A stretch of 64,000 nucleotides of DNA, taken from Caprimulgus europaeus (Eukaryota > Chordata > Aves > Caprimulgiformes > Caprimulgidae). A model generated the notes under the pieces. It worked only from the letters and a program-made list of their open reading frames with translations. It did no database searches and was not told where the DNA came from. Made by a program: the position numbers and the translations under genes. The stretch spans positions 1,860,001 to 1,924,000 of the forward strand of contig OU015551.1 of assembly GCA_907165065.1 (NCBI GenBank), in the 5' to 3' direction. Positions 12,561 through 24,972 of this stretch are shown in pieces (position 1 is the stretch's first letter; each line of letters starts with the position of its first letter).

Positions 12561-12757
12561 AAAGGGTTCTGAGGCATTGGAAGGGGTTGCCCAGGGCAGT
12601 GGTGGAGTCCCCATCCCTGGAGGGACTGAAGAGTCGTGTAGACACAGTGCTGAGGGACATGGGTCAGTGGGGACTGGTCAGTGTTGGGGTCATGGTTGGA
12701 CTCGATGAGCTCAAAGGGCTTTTCCAATCCAGGTGATTCTGGGTTTCTGTGATGCTG
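12561..12757 (+). mobile_element. CR1 LINE fragment, diverged
   Basis: Retains the CR1 pattern GGGTTGCCCAGGGCAGTGGTGGAGTC, CCATCCCTGGAGG, GTTGGACTCGATGAGCTCAAAGG and TCCAATCCAGGTGATTCTGG. It is more diverged than most copies here and is of a different subfamily. Confidence 0.8.
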
Positions 12758-13099
12758 TAAGGCCTGGGGATGCCTTGCTTGGTGGGGAACCATCCAGCAC
12801 CAGCCAAACCACAGGGACTGGGGACAACACATTCCCCAGGACTCGTCCCCCTGAGGTGGACACTGCAGGAGAGCTGGGACACGCCACGGTGCCTCTTTGC
12901 TGGGTGCCCCATGGCTCCTGGGGCCCACGGGAGGGTTATTCTCCTGGTAGGTGTGCTCGTGGGAGCCTTTGCAGAGACCCAAACACAAGTGGAGAGTGAC
13001 ACCGCATGGCCGGAGGCAGCAAGACCCTGGTGCCCTGGGGACACCACCCCATCTTGTCTCCTCCTCTGGCTGGAAGGGCAGGAGAAGCTCTGTGCCATC

Positions 13100-13155
13100 C
13101 ATTTGGTTGGACATAATGATCTTAAAGGTCTTTTTCAGCCACAATGATTCTATGA
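13100..13155 (+). mobile_element. CR1 LINE 3' end remnant
   Basis: A short 3' end (TTGGTTGGACATAATGATCTTAAAGGTC..TTCAGCCACAATGATTCTATGAT) abuts the next CR1 with no spacer, suggesting a second copy inserted into or next to its octamer tail. Confidence 0.7.
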
Positions 13156-13334
13156 TGAAGCTTTGAGCAACCTGGTCTAGTGGAAGGTGTCCCTGCTGCT
13201 GGCAGGGGGGTTGGGACTGGATGAGCTTTAAGGTCCCTTCCAACCCAAACCAGTCCATGATTCCATGATTCTATGATCCTGTGATTCCATGATTCCATGA
13301 TTCCATGATTCTATGATTTCCTGATTCTATGATC
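13156..13334 (+). mobile_element. CR1 LINE 3' end with expanded octamer tail
   Basis: GATGAAGCTTTGAGCAACCTGGTCTAGTGG through GTCCCTTCCAACCCAAACCAGTCCATGATT, then about nine imperfect copies of the CR1 terminal octamer (TCCATGAT or TTCTATGAT variants) to 13334. The tail is longer than in the other copies here, consistent with microsatellite-like growth. Confidence 0.9.
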
Positions 13335-16194
13335 TGCAGATCCCCAGCCCAGAGTGACCCTTGCCCAAGAACTTGCCACGGTGGGACCCCGCGCTGCCTG
13401 GCTGTGAGGTCCCATGGGCTCGCTCAGTCCGGGTCCCTCACTGACACCCCAAAATGCAGCCTCCTCCCACCCATGTCACCTGGGCACATCTCCAGCACAC
13501 AGATGGAGGGACATGGCCTGCTGGCCCTGCTCCTGGGCTGTGAGGGGACAGGACAGTGTCACTGCCGCACCGCATGCAGCGTGTGTGACCTTCCCCGCAC
13601 GGAGCCGGCGTTGTTCCTCATACAAAGCCCATTTTCTCCAGCTTGCTCTGCCCTGACCCTGATGTCTCAGTGTCTGTGGTTTTGATCTGCTTCAGAGCAT
13701 GAACCCCTGAGGGTTCACCTCACCCTTGGATTTACCTACAAAGCAGCAGCCATATGTACCTGTTCCGCAGACACAGCCTGAGCCGATGACTAATCCCAGT
13801 TACTTTTAATAAATATTTGGTAACTACAATGAAAGTTTCTTTGGCCAAGCACCTGCTGTTCTGAGCTGTCCCCAGCAGAAACACCATCAGGCAAAAGGTT
13901 TTAATGTGAGCAGGAAGGACAGGGACCTTTCCCCTCTCTGACTGCCAGGGTGACAGTGGAGAGGAGCTGGTGGGAGCTGGTGCTCAGCTCCTCACCCATC
14001 CTTGCTCCCGGCTGCCTTTAGCAACCCCTGAGCGAGCCCTTTTGCCATCTCTGGGTCAAGGTGTCCCTTCTGGCAGTGAATTCAGCCCAAGGTGACAAAC
14101 TCCCACAAAAAGAAGATTTCCTCCAATCCCATTTTTAAGGTGCATGGCCCAGTTTGGCAGAGCCACCCAACACCAGTACCAACTGGTTTCAGCAGGAGCT
14201 TTGCAGACTCAACAGCCCTCAGAACCAGCACACCTATTTCCCTGCCCAAGGAAGGATAAAGCAAATTATCCCTGGTTCCCCAGCACAGGATGCATTTCTG
14301 CTACCCACCACGATGCTCAAAGTGGGGCTCAGCCCATTTTGGGTCCCTTTTGCAAGGCCACCACTTCTGCAGGTGCTTTGCTGGGGAGCAGGAGACCTTG
14401 CACAGCACCCAGGTCCCAGCACCCAGGTCCCAGCAGCTGCCTGTGCTCACAGGACTGGTCACTGCTGGTGTGGAAGCAGATGTGCCCTGGGTGCTGTATG
14501 CTCACCACCCCTGGTCCTCAACCCCATTGCAGCTGGCAGCTGAGTGCAGAGCCCATGGCTGATGATTTATTTCCAGAAGGAAGAATAAAGAATAAATGAT
14601 GAAGTGCCAGGTGGGACTGGCACTGCCCAGCTCCTTTTCTCATCCCCACAGCTGAGAGGTTTCTGTTTGCTCTGCTAATCCAGGAAGGTGCTCCAGGTCC
14701 TGGGGTACATCAATAGAGGAATCACTGCCAGTGGATGTGCTCTGGTTTCTCATTCCCAGTGTCATCCTCAGCTCCAGAGTGGGCTCAGCCATTGCAGAGC
14801 CATCTGCATCCCCAAGAGTCCCCAACTGTTGAAGCCCAAGGAACTGCCTCATGCAGGGATCTCCACCCAACCCAAAAGCAGTGGGGAGCAGGAAATTTCA
14901 GGTTCTACATCCAGCTCTGAGTGCAGCTGGACACAGCAGCAGCACATCCCTGGGGCTGCCTGGAGCTCAGGGTGTTTGGGGAGGTGATGGCTGGTCTTGC
15001 AGGGTGAGGTCAGGCCACAAGCTGGGCACGGCCACTACAAATGCTTCCCCCAACCCATCTGGCTCTGCTGACAAACCCAAATCTCTCATTTCTACAGCAC
15101 TGCAGCCTTTGGGGTCCCCCAAGGGCTGGGCAGACACGAAAGTCAGCACTGCAGTCACCCTGCACCAGGGTGAACGGGCAGCGTGTTCCTTCCCAAGGCA
15201 CTGGCCATGGCTCTGTGATGGCAGCACAGGCAGCTGCCCAGGCTCTCAGCTCAGAGGTGGCAGATGCCATCCTTGCTCAAGGAGCAAATCCAGCAGCTGC
15301 CCATGGAGTGATTTGCTTCCCATTCCCTGGTTCATGGCCCCACGTGTGGCTGCGTGTCCACCTGACAGGTCCATGCAGGGGCTGGGCCAGCTGACAGCCC
15401 CCACGCCACGGAGCCTCCACTCTGGTCCATCCAGCCTGGCTGAGCCACCCGGGGCTCCACTCCTGAGTGGGTGCAGGACAGGGTGGAGGGAACCTGCCAG
15501 CACCAGTGTGACCCCTGCCAGCAGAACTGGCCCAGACGTGGGCTGGGGTGTGCTCGGGCACTGCTGTGGGACAGGGTGACCCTGCTGCTGCAGACGGGCA
15601 GGAGAAGGGGTGATGAGCAACGTTGGCACAGAAGATTTTTACAAGATGCTGCCTGGTTCACCTCCTCTCCTCATGGCAGAGGCAGTGGTGGCTGCTGGAA
15701 GGGTCCAAGGTCTCTTTTCCATCCCTGAACAAGTGCAGGGGTTCATGCCAGCACCGTGCCCGGTGGGATCCCAGTGTTCCCCATTACTGGAAGAACTGGG
15801 GGCGGTCACTCTGCCGCCTGCTTGCTCTCTCCCTGCTAGGAAATTGCTCCTGATGAGATCCAGCCCACACTTCCCTCCGCTCAGCTGCAGCGTGGTACGA
15901 AACGAGCTCCCCCACCCCCGGCTCCCCCCGCGCCTCCTGCCAGCCTTTATCTGAGCGACGCATCGAGCCCCTCCCGCCAGCTCCAGCCTCATTGTCAAAC
16001 ATCGTTAGAGCCGCTCTGCAGGCGGTTGGGATTCCAGGCACTGCGGGGCTGTGGATGGCAAACGCCTGCTAGATGGAAACCATCCCCGGTGTCTTCTCCA
16101 CCGCCTGCCCCTGTGACCCTGGTGTCTGTCTTAATGCAGATAAACCAGGTTCTCCTCTCCTTAATCTGTCAGCTCAAGCCATGGCCATGTCTGC
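13335..16194. other. Long interval without a recognised gene
   Basis: About 2.9 kb of unique-looking sequence. Overlapping open frames near 14851-15660 occur on both strands and show no family resemblance. An AT-balanced patch at 13780-13860 stands out as a possible conserved element. Nothing else is recognised. Confidence 0.4.
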
Positions 16195-16590
16195 TTGAGA
16201 GAGTTGGGGCTGTTCAGCCTGGAGAAGAGAAGGCTCCAGGGAGACCTTCCAGTGGCCTCCCAGTGCCTGAAGGGGCTCCAGGAAGGCTGGGGAGGGACTT
16301 TGGCCAAGGGCAGGGAGTGACAGAACAAGGGGTGATGGCTTGAAAGTGGCAGAGGGGAGATGGAGATGAGATGTGAGGAAGAAATTGTTTGGTGTGAGGG
16401 TGGTGAGACCCTGTCCAAGGTTGGGCAGAGAAGCTGTGGCTGCTCCTCCCTGGAAGTGTTCAGGGCTAGGTGGGATGAGGCTTTGAGCAACCTGGTCTAG
16501 TGGAAGGTGTCTCTGCTGCTGGCAGGGGGGTTGGGGCTGGATGAGCTTTGAGGTTCCTTCCAACTCAAACCAGCCTGGGATTCTACGATT
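16195..16590 (+). mobile_element. CR1 LINE 3' fragment
   Basis: Starts at GAGAGAGTTGGGGCTGTTCAGC and runs through GACAGAACAAGGGGTGATGG to CCAACTCAAACCAGCCTGGGATTCTACGATT. It belongs to the abundant subfamily also present at 28820, 35846, 36839, 48666 and 56735. The coding frame is interrupted. Confidence 0.92.
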
Positions 16591-16780
16591 GATTGGGAGC
16601 TGCTGGTTCCCAGCTGGAGATGGGGCTGTTGCAGATGAGTTGAGGTGTTCTTGTCCCCACCTGCTCTGAGCAGAACAGCACGAGTGGAGAGCACAGCACA
16701 GTGCAATAATAACCCAACACTGGTGCCCATCTCCACTGCGGGATGGCCCTGGCCAGGCCTGGCACAGAGATGCTCCAGCT

Positions 16781-17012
16781 ACAGAATCACAGAGTGCCAG
16801 GGGTCGGGAGGGACCTCGAAAGCTCATCCAGTCCAACCCCCCTGCCAGAGCAGGAACACCTGGATGAGATCACACAGGAAGGTGTCCAGGAGGGTCTTGA
16901 ATGTCTCCAGAGAAGGAGACTCCACACCCTCCCTGGGCAGCCTGGCCCAGGGCTCTGGCACCCTCACAGGAAAGAAGTTCCTTCTCAAATTTAAGCAGAA
17001 CCTCCTGTGTCC
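16781..17012 (-). mobile_element. CR1 LINE 3' fragment
   Basis: Minus-strand 3' end of the same subfamily as the copies at 10993 and 32831 (tail complementary to ACAGAATCACAGAGTGCCAGGGGTCG). It is 5' truncated. Confidence 0.92.
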
Positions 17013-17569
17013 TTGCTGAACTCAGGTGCTGGCAGCGTGGGCAGGAGGGACCTCACCACCCAGGCTGGAGACCCAGTTTAGCCCTTTAATACAAAGCATA
17101 AAATAATGAGCTTTTGTTTTAAAAAAAATGCACTTTGCATTGCTATCTGTAACAGGAATCCTGAACAGAAATGTTCCAAGAAATTCTCTGGTTTTAGGTT
17201 GGTTTGTTGGGTTTTTTTTCCCTTTGGTTTCCCACATTTGCTGATTTACTTGGCTTTATCCCACCCTGTTTGGTTTTTTTTTCACTATGGATTTATATCA
17301 ACACCTCCCAGTAAATAAAGTTTCAACTGAAATAGACTGAAGGTACTAGAAAAAGAAAACCCACATGCTGGGGTCATCAGCCAAGGGATGTCCTCTCACG
17401 TCCTCCTCACCCATTCCTGACGCCTCACTCTCAATTCCACAGCATTTCTGGTCCTCTGGTCACTCCACAAGACACCAGCTTGGGAGAAAAGCTCCACGTT
17501 GGTGTAAATCACCCATGGACACGTCCCTGGTCCTGCCAGGCTCTTCTATTTGTTTGGAAGGAGTTAACC
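17013..17569. other. No gene recognised
   Basis: AT-richer insert with T-runs near 17210-17285. No exon or repeat family is recognised. Confidence 0.4.
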
Positions 17570-17862
17570 CTCTTCTCTCTGGCCACCAACGCCAGGAGCA
17601 GAGGCCATGGCAGGAAGATGTGGCAGGGGAGGGTGAGGTTGGCCATGAGGAAAAGGTTCTTGAGGCAGAGGGTGGTGGAGCACTGGCACAGGCTCCCCAG
17701 GGAGGTGCTGATGGCCCCAAGCCTGACAAGATCCCAGCAGCATTTGGCCAAGGCCCTCAGGGACATGGTGTGAATGTTGGGATTGTCCTGTGCAGGGACA
17801 GGAGTTGGACTCCATCATCCTGGTGGGCCCAACTCACAGCATTTGATGATTCTATGATTCTA
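17570..17862 (+). mobile_element. CR1 LINE 3' fragment (distinct subfamily)
   Basis: Plus-strand fragment ending GTTGGACTCCATCATCCTGG, then GGGCCCAACTCACAGCATTTGATGATTCTATGATTC. It is about 96% identical to the copy at 19029 over roughly 280 bp. This subfamily's 3' end differs clearly from the others in the window. Confidence 0.88.
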
Positions 17863-19028
17863 ACCCAAAGCACCAAACACGCAGAGGAGACCACCCACAC
17901 CCCAGCTTCTGCTTGGTGACCTCCTCCCTCCCAGCAAGCAGCTGCCCAGCTCCTCTCCAGCTCTGCCACGTCCAGCGGTAGCTGGCAGGTGACAATGGTG
18001 ACAACACACATCTCTGTCCCTTTTCTTAGTGGAGAGTTCCAAGGTTTTCTTCACCCTGCTCTGCCCTGTCTCTGCTCACCTGGGCTGCCCAGAGGGATGT
18101 GCCCTTTTCAGTTCTTTTCCTGATCCAGGGTTGTACCAAGGTGCCAATCCCCAGGGACTTCCTCCATCATCCCTGTCCTCACATGTACCATGTCCAGAAG
18201 GTGGAACTCAAACAGTGAGGGAAGCAGCTCCCCCAGCCCCTGCCTTCCACTGCTGAGTCCACCACACAGGGTCCTGCTTGTTTTTGGCTGCCTACTTTTG
18301 CTCCACATCCCCTGAGTGGGATGGGAGCTGTTATGTTGAAAGACAAGACAGATCATGCTGATGTGCAGTGATGGTAGAGCTGATTCATAAGGCAGGCGGT
18401 CTACAAGGTCTAATTTGGGATGGAAGATAGCTGACAACTTCTTTAGCAATCAGGAAAACTTGGGAAACTCACTTTTCTTTCATGAGCACATCATTACTCA
18501 CCAGCTTCACAGCCTTGCTGTGCCCATCCAAGGCCAGAGGGGCCAGCAGGGTTAGGAAATGGGTTTCCCAGGGGACAGGTTTTCACAGGAAATGGCTCCA
18601 CATTTCCCAGGAGGATCATTCCTTATCCATGGGTTGGTCTCCAAACACCAGTTTGAAGATGGCAGTTTCTCTCTGGGGGGAATCCAGATGTTGTGAGTCT
18701 CTCCTGGCCCAGGTATGAAGTTCCTCAGCACTGGCTGTGTTTCTTCTGCTGGATCAACCTTCATCCCATCTGCCCACGGTGGGGACAAGGAGCAGGTCCC
18801 GGGGTGCTCCACCTGCCCTGATGCTGAGTGTTACAGCTGAAGCAAACACCCAAGGAAACTTTGGGGCTGGAAGTGGCTCCAGGGCTTGAAGTGACTTCTC
18901 CAGCCAGACACTGTGGGAATTGGCTTCGTGGCCAAAGGCTGCCTGCAGCCAGGAAGGAAGCTACAGCACTGCTGCAGCCTCAGCTGGACGCGGGTGCCTC
19001 GGAGCCTGGAGGAGAAAACTTCTCCTTT
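17863..19028. other. No gene recognised
   Basis: Unique-looking sequence between two related CR1 copies. No exon with good splice sites was found. Confidence 0.4.
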
Positions 19029-19407
19029 GGCTGTTCAGCCTGGAGAAGAGGAGACTGAGAGGAGATCTCATCATGGTCTGGAACTTCCTCCCCAGGGGAA
19101 GAGGAGGGGCAGGCACTGAGCTCTTTTCTCTGGCCACCAATGCCAGGAGCAGAGGCCATGGCAGGAAGATGTGGCAGGGGAGGGGGAGGTTGGCCATGAG
19201 GAAAAGGTTCTTGAAGCAGAGGGTGGTGGAGCACTGGCACAGGCTCCCCAGGGAGGTGCTGATGGCCCCAAGCCTGACAAGATCCCAGCAGCATTTGGCC
19301 AAGGCCCTCAGGGCCATGGTGTGAATGTTGGGCTTGTCCTGTGCAGGGACAGGAGTTGGACTCCATCATCCTGGTGGGTCCAACTCACCACATTCAATGA
19401 TCCTATG
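19029..19407 (+). mobile_element. CR1 LINE 3' fragment (sister of 17570 copy)
   Basis: Begins near GGCTGTTCAGCCTGGAGAAG, so it extends further 5' than its sister, and ends CAACTCACCACATTCAATGATCCTATG. The two copies share no flanking sequence, so they are best read as independent insertions of one fairly young subfamily. Confidence 0.9.
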
Positions 19408-20700
19408 TTGAGATCTCAGTGCTGGGGTCTGTGCCACCGGGGCCGCTCTCACCCACCCACTGGAGCTCCCGGGGGGGCTGTGGGGTGGGGGATTGGCACG
19501 GAGAGGGGCTGAGGGAGCATTCTGGGGAGCAGCAGTGCTGGAGGTAAGACCCAGCGCTGCACTGGCACCTGGCCAGCGTTATTAGTGTCTTGCTTTTGCT
19601 GGCAACAAATCCACCCACGTCCTCCATGGAAGGAAAAAAACTGTTTGGAAACAAGCCCTGGCACAGGGATCCAGAGATGTTCATCACCCCACCTCTCCCT
19701 GCCTGATGGCATCTCGCTCTGCAGCACCCAGCCACGGCATCGGCAGGAGAGGGGCAGCTGTGCCCAAGGGACCACAGTGCCACCATGGCCATCCCCACCA
19801 CCCTGTCCTCCCTCCCTGCTCCTCATGCCAGCAGCAGCTCTCTGCACCTTGCAGCACTTAATAAGCGAGAGGGGGCGAAGATCTCTGCACCTTGCCTCGC
19901 ACCATGAATTATTAATCCCACATCAGACACGTGGGGCTGTGAAATCATAGACTCACAGAGTCAGAGAATAGCTTGGGTTGGAGGAATGTTCCTCACCAGC
20001 CATCCCTGGCTGTCCCCAGCATGCTGGGGCTGGGTTGTCTGTGTCCTACTGGGGGAACTGGTCAGAGACAGAGTAACCCAGGCTGAGCATGGTCCAGCCT
20101 GTCTGGAGACAGTGTCCCTTCCCCTGCTAGATCCCACCAGCACCCAGCCTTGCCTGTGTTTTCAGCACCAAGTGCTCAAGCATCCTGCAGAGGAAGGGAG
20201 GAGGAAGGGCAGCTTGAGATTGATTGCAGGCTGGCATGGTGACTCCACCTCACCTCTCCACTGACCACCCCGGCCACCACTCATGCCCCCTTTGTGGCAT
20301 TCACCCTCCTGTCACCCCACATTTGTGTCCTTGCCAGCAAGGTTGCTCTGACCCCTTACAGAGTCTTCTCCACTCTGCCCCAGGATAAATCCTGGACCAA
20401 ACCTTGGGGTCCTCCTGACATGTCCTGGGAAAGCCCCAAGCACAGGACAGGGGTGCTGTGAGAGGAAGGGGTGCTCCCATGGGTGCAGCAGCACATGGGT
20501 GCTCGGTGCTGCTCAGGGAACCCATTGCAACACCTGGAATCATTGCACAGAGCAGGGAGCACAGGGACCCCGAGCCCAGCTCCCAGCATGGGGGCAATTG
20601 TGTGGGGCAGGTGCTGGGGTGATTCAGAAGGGGAGGTTGGCTCAACTTCTGTGGGGCAATGCTCTCCTCTCCCTGCAGCACTGATGGCCAAGCCCTGGGG
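19408..20700. other. No gene recognised; possible CR1 tail remnant at 19944-19985
   Basis: A 40-bp piece (ATCATAGACTCACAGAGTC..GCTTGGGTTGGA) resembles a minus-strand CR1 3' end. The rest is unassigned. Confidence 0.4.
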
Positions 20701-20974
20701 CAGACCATGCCAGCTCATACCAGACCATGGCAGATCATACCAGACCATGCCAGCTCATACCAGACCATGGCAGATCATACCAGACGATGCCAGATCATAC
20801 CAGACCATGGCAGATCATACCAGACCATGGCAGATCATACCAGGCCATGCCAGATCATACCAGACCATGGCAGATTGTGATAGAACATGCCAGACCATGG
20901 CAGAGCATGCCAGACCATGCCAGATCATACCAGACCCTGACACACCGTGGTAGAACATGCCAGACCATGCCAGC
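20701..20974. repeat. 20-bp minisatellite, about 13 copies
   Basis: Alternating 20-bp units of the type CAGACCATGCCAGCTCATAC and CAGACCATGGCAGATCATAC. Units are exact in register to about 20880, then degenerate. Adjacent units alternate GCC and GGC, so the array may have grown as 40-bp dimers. Confidence 0.95.
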
Positions 20975-21379
20975 ACCCACCCTTACCTGTGTTTTCCAGC
21001 AGTGAGTCCTCAAGCATCCCACAGAGGAAGGGAGGAGGAAGAGCAGCTCCAGGTTGCAGGCTGGCACAGCTCACTCCACTCTGGTGACCATTGCAGCCAC
21101 CTCTGTGTCCCTTCACAGCTCTCACCCTCCTGTCACTCCCCATTTGTGTCCCCGCTGCTGTCAGCGCCAGCCGCGCTGCTGAGCCAGCCTCCTTGGTGAG
21201 GGGACAATTAGAGCTGCAGGCAAAGAGAAGCTGTTGCTGACTTCTGCATTTTCCCACGCCGCTGGAAGACACTTTGGTGTCTTCTGAGCAAATGAAACTG
21301 GGATCCCAGGCAGGTCAGCCTCGTGCCCAGCTCTCCAGGCTGCTGGGGGGCAGGAAAGGCAGCTGGGGGTTTTCTCTGG
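20975..21379. other. No gene recognised
   Basis: Short unassigned interval between the minisatellite and a CR1 copy. Confidence 0.4.
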
Positions 21380-21597
21380 GAAGCAGGAGGACATTTTTTA
21401 CACTGAGGATGGTGAGACCCTGGCCCAGGTTGCCCAGAGCAGTGGTAGAAGCCCCATCCCTGGAAACACTCAAGGTCAGGTTGGACAGGGCTCTGAGCAA
21501 CCTGGTCTGGTTGAAGATGTCCCAGCTCACTGCAGGGGGTTGGACCAGGTGAATGATAAGTTCCCTTGAACCCAAACCATTTGATGATTCCATAATT
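21380..21597 (+). mobile_element. CR1 LINE 3' fragment
   Basis: Carries TTGCCCAGAGCAGTGGTAGAAG, GGTTGGACAGGGCTCTGAGCAA and GGGTTGGACCAGGTGAATG, then CCCAAACCATTTGATGATTCC. Same subfamily as 3691 and 31930. Confidence 0.9.
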
Positions 21598-23802
21598 AGT
21601 GAGGACCTGATCCTTTGCTCAGAAAGACCCAGGTGCAAAGATGCTGATGCTGGAGCTGCGTGTTCAGGGGCACTGCACCCACCCAGGGGGCTGTGAAGGG
21701 ACATGCTTTGTGAGGGGCAGCATCTCCACTCAGATCACACAATCCTGGGGGACACAGCCATGCTAAGCAATGGCTGGTGACACTGATCCGAGCTGTCCCA
21801 CCTCCAGGCTCTGCTCCACCTCGGTGGCTCCCCTTGGCCCACATCACCTCGCTCAGCCCCATCCCTTCCTCATAGGGAGTCTCACAGCAGCTTCACCCAG
21901 CCAAGCCTCTGCAGTTGCTGGAAGCCCCCAAACACATCTCCTCAGTGGAAATGAGAGGAGCAGAAGGAGATGGAGCAGGAGCAGGGGTGCATTACAGCTC
22001 CAGCAAACACCCAAGCAGGCATTGTCTCCTCGCTCTCCCCATGTGACAAAACCTCCTAAAGCTTCATGAAACTTCAGGAGTCACAGGAATCCACGGCACC
22101 ACTGCTGTCATTAATCCTGGCTAATTGTTTCTATAATTAAAAGCCCCATTGTGTCTTGTCTCTCTAAGATGATTTATCAGACAGGGAACACTCTTGCAGG
22201 AACGATGTGTTGGGAGGACATCTGCCTCAGGGCTGCTGGCACTGAAAAGAGACACATGATACCTGCCTCCAGTGCCCACTGTCCCCTCACTGTCCCCATC
22301 CCTCATGTGCACCTCAGGCTGTTCAACCCCAGGATGAAATCCCCATCCTTGAGCTGCCCCTTTGGTGCCTGGACATCAGGAACTGGATTGTTTCAATCCT
22401 TTGTACAAAGCTCCCAGCCTCTGACCTGCAAGTGAGCTACAGCCAAGGACAAAACTATTTCCTGAGTGAAAACAGCAGAGGAGAAGCCACCTCGTTCCCT
22501 GGAGGTGAGGAGGGGCTGGGTTGTGTGTCAGCAGATCATGCTCCTGCCTCTGCTGGGAGCTGCATTAACAACTGCAAACAAGGTGGGAGGATCTGCTCTT
22601 TCCAGTGATGAACGAGGTGGGCTCAGATTCCCTCTCTCTGTTAGAGAACCTGGAGCAGAGGAGGGGACTGGCTGGAACCTGCAGTAGATGTGATGCAGGA
22701 TGGTTCCTTGGTTGCACAGAGCTGTTCTGGACATGAAGTTTCCTTGGCTGTAGTCTCCTCCTCATGAAGTGTTTTAGGTGATAAAGCCAGGAGCTGCTAA
22801 GAAGGCTGGAGGAGTCATTGAGGTCCCAGCAGACTAGCCACCTCCTCTGTGCTCTGCAAGAACACCAGCCTGGTGCCTGGAACCCCTGGAAGCACCGATC
22901 ACAGCGAGTGGGGCACAGTCAGGTGGGATGAGACAAAGTCCACTGGGGACAGAGCAGGGACCTGCAGCCTCACCTTCCTCTTTACATCACAGAGTTGCAG
23001 GCACCATGCCCAGGTCTCCTCTCCCCCTGGGGGCTGAGATATGGGGACACATCAGGAGGACAAGTCACCTGCTGTGGGCAGAGAAGCACCCACAGCTACT
23101 GATGAGGTCCCTGGGGAGAAGAGGGTGTCAGAGCATGGAGGGATGGGTGGTGATCTACATACCAGCCCTGCTGCTGCCCTGAACTGAAGCCACAGGTTCC
23201 TCTTCCCACACAGACAGATCCAGGGCACTCTGGCCAAGAAACTCCCTGTATCCTTGGTGCCTTTGGGCTCCTCTTCACCCCATAGCCACCTCCAGAGCAC
23301 CAGGAGGTCACGCACTACCACCAGCAGATCACTGGTGAGGACCTCAACCTTCCTTACCTCCATGGGCTTGGGATGGGAGTTGTCCTTGGCTCTTGGCCTT
23401 CCCTGTCACCTCCTGGTTTCCTAAGCTAATATCATACAGCATCTTAAAGGAAATATGAATAAGGCCAGTGAGTTTCCATGAGTGCAGGGATGAAGATAAT
23501 TGGACCTGAAAACCACTCTCCTGTGTGAGTCACACCTAATGGATGTGCACATTAATGCTCACAGCACGCTCTCCTTCCCACCTTTGTTTCCAAGAGCTTT
23601 CACCAGGGCTTTAGCTAGAGAGACACCAGAGCCACCAGGGAGAGGCACAGCTCATTTCCCAGCTGAGCTGAACGTGGCCATTAGCGTGGGGGACTGGTCC
23701 CCTGGATCTCACGACTCCTCCTTCACTGTTCTCACACTGTGACATGCAATGAGTCTCCCGGCCTCAGCTCTCCATCTCCCAGCTGGATGTCAGCCCACCC
23801 AG
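21598..23802. other. No gene recognised
   Basis: About 2.2 kb of unassigned sequence. Open frames are short and composition-driven. Confidence 0.4.
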
Positions 23803-24033
23803 TATAGAATCCCAGACTGGTGTGGGTGGGAAGGGACCTTAAAGCTCATCCAGTCCCAACCCCCCTGCCAGCAGCAGGGACACCTTCCACTAGACCAGGT
23901 TGCTCAAAGCCTCATCCAACCTGGCCGAGAACACTTCCAGGGAGGAGCAGCCACAGCTTCTCTGGCCAACCTGGGCCAGGGTCTCACCAACCTCACAGCC
24001 AACAATTTCTTCCTAATATCTCATCTCCATCTA
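23803..24033 (-). mobile_element. CR1 LINE 3' fragment
   Basis: Minus-strand 3' end complementary to AGAATCCCAGACTGGTGTGG, through the GCCAGCAGCAGGGACACCTT and CTAGACCAGGTTGCTCAAAG blocks. It is 5' truncated. Confidence 0.92.
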
Positions 24034-24780
24034 CTCTTGCCCAGTGACCTCAGAAAAGGCACAAATTAAATTTCCCAGACACCTTAACCTGCACTGATGA
24101 CGCCCAGAGCTGTGGGAGATGAGCAGATATGGGGACAGTTGTTTGTCCCTTCACCACACAGACAAGCAACTGCAACATCCACTGTAAAATCCACCAGTTT
24201 TTGGGCAGCTACAGTGCTCTGACACCAGCTGCTACATCCCAGAGCAGAGCCAGAGCCTCAACACAGGCCCTTGGCATCGCCTGGAGCTGGTGCCGAGCTC
24301 CCCAGGGACACATCAAAGCCTCCTCCCTCGTTCCAGCCGCTGTCGCAGCATGAAGATAGCGCTGGGATTATCTCTGTGAGCTGCCAGGAGCTGCTGGCAG
24401 GAGTCTCACATGGATGATGGCACCAAGCAGGCATCTGACAGCACTGCTGAGGGTTTGTACCTCCTGCACAGGTGGTGGGAGCTGGGCAGGACGGGCAGAG
24501 GAGACCCCTGAGTAACCCTCTGCCTGGGAGGAAGGAGGATCTCAGGCCCCGAGTGCTCCTCATGCTTTCCAGGAACTGCAGCACCAGCTGCCTGCTCCTC
24601 TCACTGGCAGGGTACTGGTTTTGCTGGGGCAGAGGTGGGATCATGCCAGGGACAGCACTGCAGCCCAGCATCTCCTGGGGGTCACAAGCTCACACTTTGC
24701 TTTGCACGCAGCAGAATCCCTTGCAGAGCAGTCGTGCACAAAAGCTGTTGTAAACTCAACCCTTGAGGCTGGAAGGAAGA
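24034..24780. other. No gene recognised
   Basis: Unassigned. No splice-supported exon is seen on either strand. Confidence 0.4.
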
Positions 24781-24972
24781 GATCACAGGATCCCAGACTG
24801 GTGGGGTTGGAAGGGAGCTCAGGAGATCATCCAGTCCAACCCCCCTGCCAGAGCAGGGTCCCTACACCAGGGTGCACAGGGAAGTGTCCAGGTGGGTTTG
24901 AACATCTCCAGAGATGGAGACTCCACACCCTCTCTGGGCAGCCTGGCCCAGGGCTCCAGCACCCTCACAGTG
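24781..24972 (-). mobile_element. CR1 LINE 3' fragment
   Basis: Minus-strand tail complementary to ACAGGATCCCAGACTGGTGG, then GGAGCTCAGGAGATCATCCA. Close to the copy at 2457. Confidence 0.92.
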
